From Pseudarthrobacter siccitolerans (lineage in GTDB: Bacteria; Actinomycetota; Actinomycetes; Actinomycetales; Micrococcaceae), in contig NZ_CAQI01000046.1 in NCBI RefSeq assembly GCF_001046895.1, positions 124,001 to 188,000 on the forward strand: a DNA stretch of 64,000 nucleotides. The letters are read 5' to 3'. Under the pieces are notes generated by a model. The model was not told the origin of the DNA. It saw only the letters and a program-made list of their open reading frames with translations, and searched no databases. Within the stretch, counting starts at the first letter, position 1. Every line of letters begins with the position of its first letter. The position numbers and the translations under genes are program-made. Shown in pieces: positions 1 to 9,300 of this stretch.

Positions 1-1625
<1,625 letters not shown>

Positions 1626-1662
1626 TCAAGGCACGTCAGCGCCGTGGCGTCCCGGCCCGGGC

Positions 1663-2274
1663 CTAGTGCGCCCGGCCGCGTAACCGGGTCCTTCCCCACC
1701 AGAAAAAGGAGGCACCGGCAGCGCCCAGCAGCAGGACCCCGGCGATGATGGGCAGGAGCACAGGGCCGCCGGGGCCGGAGTCATCGGCAGGCACAACGAC
1801 CGCCGCCCGGGTGGCTGTAGCCGACCTGGTGACCGGGGTGTTCCAGTCCTGCCCGCTTGACGCGCCGGTGGGCGGCGGGGAACCGGTGTATCCCGTGGCG
1901 GAAGCGGACGGGGCCGCGGCTGATTCTTCAGGCTCTGCGGCCGGGGCAGCCGGCACCGGATCCGAGGCGGGCGGCGCCACCGGAGGTGCGGGCTGCTCCG
2001 GAGGCGCCGGCACAGGGTCGGCGGGCGGAGCCGGCGGGCTTTCGGGTTCCTTGGGCTTGCGGGTACGAGTGGGGTCGGCGGGTCCCTGGTCGTCTGCCGG
2101 CTCTGTCCCGCAAAACACCAGAAAACACTGGTCGGGGGATGTGGTGGATTCGGGGGTGGGTTCCGTGGAATCCGCCGCCGCGGGGCCGCCCGGAAAGAGG
2201 GCAACGGCGAGGGCCAGGACCGCTGCTGATGCCGTCGTCGACGCAACGCGGAAGACCGGTGAGGACGGGGTCAT
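1663..2274 (-). CDS. Secreted Pro/Ala-rich protein with C-terminal membrane anchor
   Basis: 203 aa, family not recognised. Residues 1-35 form a signal peptide (hydrophobic AVLALAVALF core followed by GGPAAADS). A short segment with two cysteines (DQCFLVFC) follows, then about 100 residues of low-complexity Pro/Ala/Glu/Ser. The protein ends in a transmembrane helix (VLLPIIAGVLLLGAAGASFF) and an Arg-rich tail, so most of it should lie outside the cell, held by its C-terminus. It lies downstream of the EccC-like ATPase gene on the same strand, separated by a strong hairpin, so it may be a separate unit. Position and architecture suggest an accessory surface protein of the FHA/EccC locus, but this is inference. 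Confidence 0.75.
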   Translation of the reverse strand: MTPSSPVFRVASTTASAAVLALAVALFPGGPAAADSTEPTPESTTSPDQCFLVFCGTEPADDQGPADPTRTRKPKEPESPPAPPADPVPAPPEQPAPPVAPPASDPVPAAPAAEPEESAAAPSASATGYTGSPPPTGASSGQDWNTPVTRSATATRAAVVVPADDSGPGGPVLLPIIAGVLLLGAAGASFFWWGRTRLRGRAH

Positions 2275-2344
2275 GGCTACCTTTCGATGCGCGCAGTCCC
2301 CCCACCGCGGCTTTCTGGTGTCCCCGGTAGTCTTCTACACCCCG

Positions 2345-2383
2345 CAACAGGGCCGCAAATCCAGCGGATCCTCGGCCCTGTTG
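2345..2383 (-). terminator. Strong inverted repeat after the EccC-like gene
   Basis: CAACAGGGCCG at 2345-2355 pairs perfectly with CGGCCCTGTTG at 2373-2383 around a 17-nt loop that itself contains ATCC/GGAT. It begins 12 nt past the stop codon of the EccC-like gene in the direction of transcription. There is no T-tract, so Rho-independent termination is not certain; it could instead protect or attenuate the transcript. Confidence 0.5.
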
Positions 2384-2394
2384 TCATCAGCGTC

Positions 2395-5300
2395 TCAATC
2401 CCTGTTTTCGGGCGGCAGCGCAACCTGGATTTTGCGCGCCTTTCCGCGCCCCACCACGTACCCGCGGCCGGGAATGAAGTCCGCGCCGGTCCGGCCCAGC
2501 GACGTGTTCAGCAGGCTGTCGCCTTCGATGTCGCCGGGGTTCAGCAGCAGGCCCCGCCGGCCGGACTTGAAGGGCTGCGCCAGGGACCAGGCCGAGGACC
2601 AGGTGGAGGTTTCGGATTCACCGATCACCCACTGGTCCGCCTTGATGGATGCCGTCACCAGCCGGCCCACACCGGACTCCGCCATGGTGTCGGTGAATTC
2701 CGTCAGCCCTTCGATGAAGATGGCCAGAGCTCCGGGGTTTCCGGAGGAGTGCTCCACCAGGTCTTCCACTACCTCGGCTACGTCGTCCGGGCCCACCACG
2801 GAGCGGTTCCAGATGGGCAGGGAGGCGACGGCGGACCGGCGCGCCCCGATGTAGATGAGCTCGGTGGCGGGGTTTGACCGGCGGAGGGCGTAGGCCAGGG
2901 TCACGAGCGCCACGGTCCGGCCGGCGCCCGGCGGCCCGGCGAGGAGGAGCGGCCCCCGGGCCATGACCTCAGCCGGCCGGAGCGTTTCGTCGTCGACGCC
3001 GATCACGGGCAGGTCCGGACCGCCGGCGGGCAGGACGTCCAGGTCCACCTGCTCCGGCAGCCTTTCGATGCCCGGGGCGGACTCCAGGCCCCGGCGCAGC
3101 ATGGCTTCGCTGAGCTTATGCACCTCACGGGCCTGCAGGGCAAGGTTGGAGTTCCCGCCCAGCACGGCGAGCTGCACTTCGAGTCCGTCCAGCAGGCCAC
3201 GGCCAGGCGGGGAGCCGGCGCCAAGCACGTCCCGCGGGACGTCCATGGACACGTAGTCGTCCTCGGAGGAGAGTCGCAGCACCAGGCGCCGCTGGATGGA
3301 AGCGAGCAACGAGGCGGGGACCGAGTTCGGGCGGTCTCCGGTGACCACCAGGTGGATGCCGAGCGTGCGGCCGTCGGTGGCCAGCTGCAGGAAGATGTCC
3401 CAGAGCCCGGACAACCTGCTGTGCTCGTACGCCTCACGGAAGGCCGACATTCCGTCCACGAGGACAAAGATCCGTTTCTCGTGGGGCCGGTTGGCGAGCT
3501 TCCGGTACTCAACAATGGTGGAGGCACGCACCTCGGCGAACGCCGCGGACCGCTGCTCCGCAATGTCCCGCAGCAGGCGCAGCAGGCGCCCCACCCGTTC
3601 CACGTCGTCGCCGTTGATGATCTCGCCCACGTGCGGAAGCTCTTCCAGCATCCGCAGCCCGGAGGACCCGCAGTCGATCCCGTAGACGTGGACGGGCCCG
3701 CCGCGGGGAGTCACGGCGGCAGCTATGGCAATGCCGCGCAAAGCAGCCGACTTTCCTGATCCGCCCGTACCGTAGATGGCCATGTTGCCGTCTTTGTCCG
3801 GCTGGTAGAAGACGGTGGGCTGGGCCTGGCGGACGGGGTCATCGGCAACGCCGAGGAGGAGCTGCTCGTCCGTTCGGGGGTTGGGCAGCTTGGAGAAGTC
3901 GTAGGTCTTGGCGAGTTCGTCCAGCCACGGTTTGCGCGGGGGCCGGATGTCCAGCGTCCCGGCGGCGCGGACAATGTTGGCGGTCATCCTCGCGATGTCG
4001 TTGGGGCCCGCCGGCGCCTCCAGCACGGGCTTTTCCGGAGCCGGGGCCTCCCAGCTGGGGCCGGAGCCGAACGCCATTTCCACGATGTCGATCTGCGGCC
4101 GCTGGGGTTTGTCCGTGGTCCAGCCGCCGGCGTAGCCGGTCTGGAAGCCCTGGATCCGGCCGGGACCGGTCTTGGCCGCGCCCCGTCCCGGGATGGCGGG
4201 GTCGAAGTAGGCAGCGTCCGGGACACCCAGGATGTCCGTCGCGTCGTCCTCGTCGGCCATCCGCAGCGCTACCCTCAGGTTCGTGTTGGCCCGCAGGCTG
4301 TCCTTGATGACGCCGGCCGGGCGCTGCGTAGCCAGAATAAGGTGCAGGCCCAGGGACCGCCCGCGCGCGGCAACGTCCACCACGCCGTCAACGAACTCGG
4401 GGACCTCGCTGGCGAGCGCCGCGAATTCGTCCACGATGATGATCAGGTAGGGCGGCGCCTCCGGATCGGCCTCGCGCTGGAGCGCCAGCAGGTCCTTGGC
4501 CTTCTTCCGGTTCAGCAGCTGCTCCCGGTAATGCAGTTCGGCGCGCAGGGAGGTCAGCGCGCGCCGGACCAGGTGCGGCGAAAGGTCCGTGACCAGTCCC
4601 ACCGTGTGCGGCAGGTTAATGCAGTCGGCGAATGCCGCACCGCCCTTGTAATCGACGAACAGGAAACTGACCCGGTCCGGGCTGTACGCCGCGGCCATGC
4701 CCATCACCCAGGACTGCAGGAACTCGGATTTGCCGGCGCCGGTGGTTCCGCCCACCAGGGCGTGCGGGCCTTCGTTCTTCAAGTCCAGGTAGAGCGGTTC
4801 GATGCCTTTGGAGCCCACCAGGGCGCGCAGGGTGCCGTTGTCCTTGCGGTTGGCCACGGCGCTGCTGTGCACGGAGTTGTTCTCGGTCCAGCGCTCGGCG
4901 ACGGCCTGGGGGTTGTCCAGGAAGTCCTTGCCGATCAGGGTGGCATAGGAAACAGCGCGTGGAAGGTCGGAATCGTCGGCGACGGGTTTGCCCACGTCCA
5001 CCACAGGGGTGAGCATCCGGGCCAGCTGGGCCGCCAGTTCGGCATCCACGCTTTCGCAGCTGACGGGGTAGGTGTGGCGGCCCAGCCGGACCTGTCCGGT
5101 GGTGGTGCCGTGGTCGCCGTCCACCACCATGAAGTCGCGGCAGGCAGCCGGCAGGGCCTGCACGTCCGTGGCCACCCACAGCACATGGACGCCTGCATCG
5201 GGCCCCCGTTCGGCGAGCCTGGTAAGGCGTCCCCGGTCCACGGGGGCGTCGTCCTCAACCACTACCAGCACGGCCGGCACCACCGGTGCATCCACCTCGT

Positions 5301-6840
5301 CCTTGGTGGGATCCAGGGCGGGGCGAAGGACGGGACCTGAGCGTCGGGCGGCGGCTTCCCTGGCTTCCACCAGGTCTTCGAGGCGGGCCACCAGGGATGC
5401 CCCGCCGGCCGAACCGGCGGCCAGGTGGTCCCCGGAAAGGGGGCTGTGGCCGGAGCCCACGTGCGGCAGCCACTGAAGCCAGTTCCACCGTTCCCTGGAC
5501 TGGGCGGAGGTGATGGCGGTGAGGACCACTTCGGCGGGTGAGTGCAGCCCTGCGAGCTGGAGCACCATGCCGCGGGCAACATCGTCCACCAGCCCGCGGG
5601 CACCGGCGATGCCCAGCGAGCCGGCTGTCCGGAACTGGGATACCACCGGCACGCCTTCGATGTCCCGGAACTGCTTGATGCAGTCCTGGATTTCGCGGGC
5701 GTACTCCACCTCGGTGTCGTTGTTCGACGGTTCCTCCAGGAGGACCCGCGACGGCACGGTGCCCAGTCCGAACCGCAGGCCCAGGAAGCCGCCGTGTTCG
5801 GGGCGGTGGGTCCACAGCAGCGGACCCAGTTTGTAGATGGCGCTGACGGTGTCGCTGACGGAGGGCGCCTCCTGCAGCCGGACGGCACGCTCCACGTGCT
5901 GCAGTTCGGTGATGTCCTCGCGGAAGGCGGCCATGGACGCGCGGAAATGCTTGAGCTGGTCCTTCTGCTGGCGCTTGGTCCGCATCTTCTGGTCCACGTA
6001 ATGGCCCACCACGAAGAGCGGCATCATCAGCATAAACACCGCCGAGAGCGGGTTGTTGCTGACCGAAAAAATCACCGCGCCCATCAGCAGCGGGATGAGC
6101 AGCATGATGAAGGGGAAGGGATGGTCCTCGGGGCGTTTGGGTCCGGCGGGCAGGACGCGCTTCGGTTCCTCAAACCGGGGAACCACCCGGGGCGAGCGGT
6201 TGAAGTCCACCAGAGGAGAGGTGGGCGCGGCGGCCTGGTTGTGTCCCAGCGGCACCACGGTGATGGTGGTGTCGCCCAGGGTGATGGTGTCCGAGGAGTT
6301 CAATGTGGCCCGGGTGACCGGCAGACCGTCCATCAGGAGCCCGTTGGCGGAGTTGGTGTCCACGATTTCCACGCCGTCGCCCACGGTGATGCGGGCATGG
6401 CGTTTGGACGTCAGCGGATCGGAGAGCCGGATGTCCACGTCCCGGTCCCGGCCGATGTAGCTGGTGCCGGATGGCAGCGAAAATTCGCGGCCGACGTCGG
6501 GCCCTGACAGCACGCGCAGGGTGGCAGCCGCGGGGCCCCGGCCGGCGCCGGGGTCACCGAACTGCGCACTGACCTGGGTCAGCGACACCACGGAGCCGGG
6601 CCGGAGCCCGGATTCGAGGAGGTTGTCCTCGCGGGCCAGGACGTTGCCGCGCATGCCGCCGCCCACAAACGCCTCGTCGATCTTCAAGGAGAGATTGTCC
6701 GGCGCGGGCGTGCCCTTGCGGGCGGGGTCCGCGGCCCACAGCGTGGTTGCCACGTCGGCCACGGTGGCGAGGCCGTCCACGGTGACGGCCAGGTCCTTGG
6801 CCTCGGCAGGGTCCCGGCGGAGTGTCAGCCGGATCCTCAT
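2395..6840 (-). CDS. FHA-FtsK/SpoIIIE ATPase of the EccC/EssC (type VII secretion) class
   Basis: 1481 aa, membrane-anchored motor ATPase of the family that powers type VII secretion. Order of domains: ubiquitin-like/FHA-associated N-terminus (1-95), canonical FHA domain (about 108-197, with IGRDRD, SKRHA and NSANG), two transmembrane helices (about 243-262 and 265-281), then three FtsK-like modules. Module 1 has an intact Walker A GGTTGAGKS (697-705) and Walker B IIIVDEF (about 800-806). Module 2 has GTGGSGKS (1024-1031) but a Walker B ending in VDG instead of DE. Module 3 has GPPGAGRT (1302-1309), with Arg replacing the Walker A Lys, so only module 1 looks fully catalytic. The N-terminal FHA plus two helices resembles firmicute EssC more than mycobacterial EccCa/b. 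Its ATG overlaps the stop of the FHA-like gene upstream (ATGA). No EsxA/B, EccB, EccD, EccE or mycosin gene is nearby. Confidence 0.9.
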   Translation of the reverse strand: MRIRLTLRRDPAEAKDLAVTVDGLATVADVATTLWAADPARKGTPAPDNLSLKIDEAFVGGGMRGNVLAREDNLLESGLRPGSVVSLTQVSAQFGDPGAGRGPAAATLRVLSGPDVGREFSLPSGTSYIGRDRDVDIRLSDPLTSKRHARITVGDGVEIVDTNSANGLLMDGLPVTRATLNSSDTITLGDTTITVVPLGHNQAAAPTSPLVDFNRSPRVVPRFEEPKRVLPAGPKRPEDHPFPFIMLLIPLLMGAVIFSVSNNPLSAVFMLMMPLFVVGHYVDQKMRTKRQQKDQLKHFRASMAAFREDITELQHVERAVRLQEAPSVSDTVSAIYKLGPLLWTHRPEHGGFLGLRFGLGTVPSRVLLEEPSNNDTEVEYAREIQDCIKQFRDIEGVPVVSQFRTAGSLGIAGARGLVDDVARGMVLQLAGLHSPAEVVLTAITSAQSRERWNWLQWLPHVGSGHSPLSGDHLAAGSAGGASLVARLEDLVEAREAAARRSGPVLRPALDPTKDEVDAPVVPAVLVVVEDDAPVDRGRLTRLAERGPDAGVHVLWVATDVQALPAACRDFMVVDGDHGTTTGQVRLGRHTYPVSCESVDAELAAQLARMLTPVVDVGKPVADDSDLPRAVSYATLIGKDFLDNPQAVAERWTENNSVHSSAVANRKDNGTLRALVGSKGIEPLYLDLKNEGPHALVGGTTGAGKSEFLQSWVMGMAAAYSPDRVSFLFVDYKGGAAFADCINLPHTVGLVTDLSPHLVRRALTSLRAELHYREQLLNRKKAKDLLALQREADPEAPPYLIIIVDEFAALASEVPEFVDGVVDVAARGRSLGLHLILATQRPAGVIKDSLRANTNLRVALRMADEDDATDILGVPDAAYFDPAIPGRGAAKTGPGRIQGFQTGYAGGWTTDKPQRPQIDIVEMAFGSGPSWEAPAPEKPVLEAPAGPNDIARMTANIVRAAGTLDIRPPRKPWLDELAKTYDFSKLPNPRTDEQLLLGVADDPVRQAQPTVFYQPDKDGNMAIYGTGGSGKSAALRGIAIAAAVTPRGGPVHVYGIDCGSSGLRMLEELPHVGEIINGDDVERVGRLLRLLRDIAEQRSAAFAEVRASTIVEYRKLANRPHEKRIFVLVDGMSAFREAYEHSRLSGLWDIFLQLATDGRTLGIHLVVTGDRPNSVPASLLASIQRRLVLRLSSEDDYVSMDVPRDVLGAGSPPGRGLLDGLEVQLAVLGGNSNLALQAREVHKLSEAMLRRGLESAPGIERLPEQVDLDVLPAGGPDLPVIGVDDETLRPAEVMARGPLLLAGPPGAGRTVALVTLAYALRRSNPATELIYIGARRSAVASLPIWNRSVVGPDDVAEVVEDLVEHSSGNPGALAIFIEGLTEFTDTMAESGVGRLVTASIKADQWVIGESETSTWSSAWSLAQPFKSGRRGLLLNPGDIEGDSLLNTSLGRTGADFIPGRGYVVGRGKARKIQVALPPENRD

Positions 6841-7541
6841 CCTTCGTCCACGCCCCTCATCTTTTCCAGCAGGTACAGGTCATCGGCTGTAACAAGGTGC
6901 GAGGTGACTGCGTGCTCCACCAGCCGGGCGCGGCGGTTGGTGGCGAGTTTTCCGCCGCCACCGCGAAGGCCAACAACGCCCACACGGTCCAGTTTGTCGC
7001 ACACGTTGTCCAGCTTCCGGTTGAACCGGGTCAGCGCCCAGCCCAGCGTCTTTGCTGCCGCCGCAGAGGACGGGATGGCGCTGAAGCCTGTCCCTTCGCG
7101 CCGGAGCATGGGCTCGGCGAGCGCCACGATCAGTGCCTTTTGCGAGTCGGTGAACACCACGGGGCCGATGGTGGTGTCCCCATTGCTGTCCTCCTCCCGC
7201 GACTCCTGCCGGAAGGAGGGCGTCTTCAGGTGCACCGCGAATTCGTAGGTGGTGGGTCCGGCCGTAAAGATGATGTTGGTGTGGCTGAACACCAGCGGAA
7301 TCCGGGCGCCGGGTGAGAGCCAGGCCTGCATGCCGCCGGAGGCGTCTGCCACGGTGGCGGAAAGCATGCTGCCAACATTGCTGAGCCACCAGATTCCGTC
7401 ATAGCGGGCCACCTGCAGGAACTGCCGGTGCAGGTACGGGTTGTCGTCCACTTCCAGGTCGCCTTCGCGGCCGATGTTGAAGACGTCCTCGTCGGAGGGT
7501 TCGTACCATTCACCACAGAAATCTATTGCTAGATCCCCCAT
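6837..7541 (-). CDS. Degenerate FHA plus winged-helix-like protein of the EccC locus
   Basis: 234 aa. The first ~110 residues resemble an FHA fold: FNIGRE keeps the GR pair, NPYLHRQF keeps the His but not the Ser of SxxH, and NVGS stands where NG is usual. The second half (from VFTDSQKALIVALAEPMLRREG) looks helical and winged-helix-like, with Leu-rich and basic segments (LGWALTRFNRKLDNVCDKL) followed by a glycine-rich wing. I chose the ATG at 7541 because GAGGAGG sits 8 nt upstream; an in-frame upstream start has no such site. The stop overlaps the EccC-like ATG by 4 nt. Possible role: a phosphopeptide-reading adaptor or regulator that couples the kinase to the ATPase. Domain calls are by eye. 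Confidence 0.7.
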   Translation of the reverse strand: MGDLAIDFCGEWYEPSDEDVFNIGREGDLEVDDNPYLHRQFLQVARYDGIWWLSNVGSMLSATVADASGGMQAWLSPGARIPLVFSHTNIIFTAGPTTYEFAVHLKTPSFRQESREEDSNGDTTIGPVVFTDSQKALIVALAEPMLRREGTGFSAIPSSAAAAKTLGWALTRFNRKLDNVCDKLDRVGVVGLRGGGGKLATNRRARLVEHAVTSHLVTADDLYLLEKMRGVDEG

Positions 7542-7611
7542 TTTCTGTGCCTCCTCATTGGGCAAAGCGCTGTAAATCGTGCTGGCGTAAGTGTCTGGAA
7601 CGGAGGGCCGC

Positions 7612-9300
7612 TCATGGGCCGGTGCAGGCGATGGAGGCTTCTTCCATTGGTGAGAAGGCGCCGTCCGAGCGGACGATCATCACCTGGACGCAGGTCTGCC
7701 CGGACGGGTTCGGCGTCACCTGGATGGGGGGCTGGGCGATGGACTGGTATTCGCCGCCGCCACCGATGGTGTAGACCCGCCATTTGTAGGTGTCACCGGG
7801 CTTGGGCTGCGGATTGTTCCAGGTGAAGGAGGCGCCGCCGGGGGTCAGGGTGCCGGTGAGCCCTTCGACGTCGGGCACGGTGCCGTTGTCCAGCGCATCG
7901 GCCGGCGGCTTGCTCGGCTCCTGGGTTTGTTGGGCTTTGGGGGTCTCCGGTGCAGCGTTCGCGATCACGATTCCTACCACCGCGGCGAGGGCAAGGAGGG
8001 TACCCCCGGCGATGGCAAGCCAGAGGTTGCGTTTCCCGTGGTCCGTGCCGGACGCAGCAGCTTCGGCTGGTTCCTCCACCTTCGCGGGCCGGTGGATCGT
8101 TGTGTCGGCAGCGTCACCGCCGTCGGGAAGCCTGCTGTCCTGGAGCCCGCCGTCCCGGGAAAGCCCGGGGGTAGCCGGCACACTGCCGGCGCTGCCGCGG
8201 AGCACCGTGGCCGGAGTCCAGTCCTGGGGCTGGAGTGCGGGCGCCGGCGGCGTCAGGGCCGCCGGCGGGGTAAAGCGCGACGGCGGCGCCTCCGCCGGGG
8301 GAACCTGCGGCCGGGTGCGGGCCGGGAAAGTGGGCGCGCTGCCGGTCCGCTCCGGATCGATGGCCGCGATGCTCCGCACCCGCGTTTCCTCGGCGCCGTC
8401 GTCCGGGTGGCTGTCTTCATGGTGCGGCTCTTCGAGGACTTCGAAGGGTGTGACCGAGAGGTTCAGTTCAGCCTGGATGCGCTGCAGGGCAAGGGCGAAG
8501 GCATGGGCCGAGGAGTAACGGGACTGCGGTGACTTGGCCATGGCCGTGGACAACGCCAGTTCCAGGGATTCCGGGACATCGGCGCGGCCCAGCCGGGGCA
8601 CCGGCATGTTGCTGATCCTGTTGATCAGCTCGCGCTGGGAGTTGTCAGCGCCGGGCATCACGAAGGGCGACCGGCCGGCCAGGAGCGTGTAGAGGGTTGC
8701 GCCGAGCGCCCACACGTCCACCATCACGCCGTCCACGTTGCCGTCACGGAACTGTTCCGGCGGGGACCACGGGATGGACATGCCCGAGTCCTCGTCGGCG
8801 TCGCCGGCCAGGGTTCCGGAAATGCCGAAGTCCGTCAGGGCAGGGCGGTTGTAGTCGGTTACCAGGATGTTGGCGGGCTTTATGTCGCGGTGCGCGATGC
8901 CGGCCCGGTGGGCGGTTTCGACGGCGGAGGCCACCTGGATGCCGACGGCCAGCACCTCGTCAACGCTGAACCGCTGCCGGCGGTACCGTACGTCCAGGCT
9001 GGGCCGGGAGCAGTACTCCATGGCCAGGTAGGAATGCCCGTCGTCGGTGACCTCCGCCTCGAAGATGGTCACGATGTACGGGTGGGAGGACAGTTGGGCC
9101 ATGAGGTTGGCCTCGGACTCGAACCGGCGGCGGGCGCCCTCGGTTTTCAGGTCCGAGAGCAGCACCTTGACGGCCACTTTCCGGCGCGGTCGGTCCTGTT
9201 CATACAGGTAGACGTCGGAGAACCCGCCGGAACCCAGCAGGCTGATGTAGGTGAACCCCGGGATGTGGGGCGGCGGCGCAGGCGGCCGTTTGGAACTCAA
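7612..9300 (-). CDS. Transmembrane Ser/Thr protein kinase (PknB-like) with FN3-like ectodomain
   Basis: 562 aa Hanks-type kinase. The catalytic domain covers about residues 15-285: glycine loop GSGGFSDVY, VAVKVL Lys, HRDIKPANI catalytic loop, DFGIS metal site and an SPPEQ substrate motif. The activation loop (DEDSGMSIPW) lacks the Thr-Thr pair of PknB. A Pro-rich juxtamembrane linker leads to one transmembrane helix (LWLAIAGGTLLALAAVVGIV, near 430-450). The ectodomain is about 90 aa and resembles FN3 (TWNNPQPKPGDTYKWRV), with two Cys near its end, rather than PASTA repeats. The start is TTG at 9300, overlapping the FHA protein's stop as TTGA. Likely substrates are the four FHA-type partners in the locus; the PP2C phosphatase two genes upstream would reverse the modification. 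Confidence 0.93.
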   Translation of the reverse strand: MSSKRPPAPPPHIPGFTYISLLGSGGFSDVYLYEQDRPRRKVAVKVLLSDLKTEGARRRFESEANLMAQLSSHPYIVTIFEAEVTDDGHSYLAMEYCSRPSLDVRYRRQRFSVDEVLAVGIQVASAVETAHRAGIAHRDIKPANILVTDYNRPALTDFGISGTLAGDADEDSGMSIPWSPPEQFRDGNVDGVMVDVWALGATLYTLLAGRSPFVMPGADNSQRELINRISNMPVPRLGRADVPESLELALSTAMAKSPQSRYSSAHAFALALQRIQAELNLSVTPFEVLEEPHHEDSHPDDGAEETRVRSIAAIDPERTGSAPTFPARTRPQVPPAEAPPSRFTPPAALTPPAPALQPQDWTPATVLRGSAGSVPATPGLSRDGGLQDSRLPDGGDAADTTIHRPAKVEEPAEAAASGTDHGKRNLWLAIAGGTLLALAAVVGIVIANAAPETPKAQQTQEPSKPPADALDNGTVPDVEGLTGTLTPGGASFTWNNPQPKPGDTYKWRVYTIGGGGEYQSIAQPPIQVTPNPSGQTCVQVMIVRSDGAFSPMEEASIACTGP

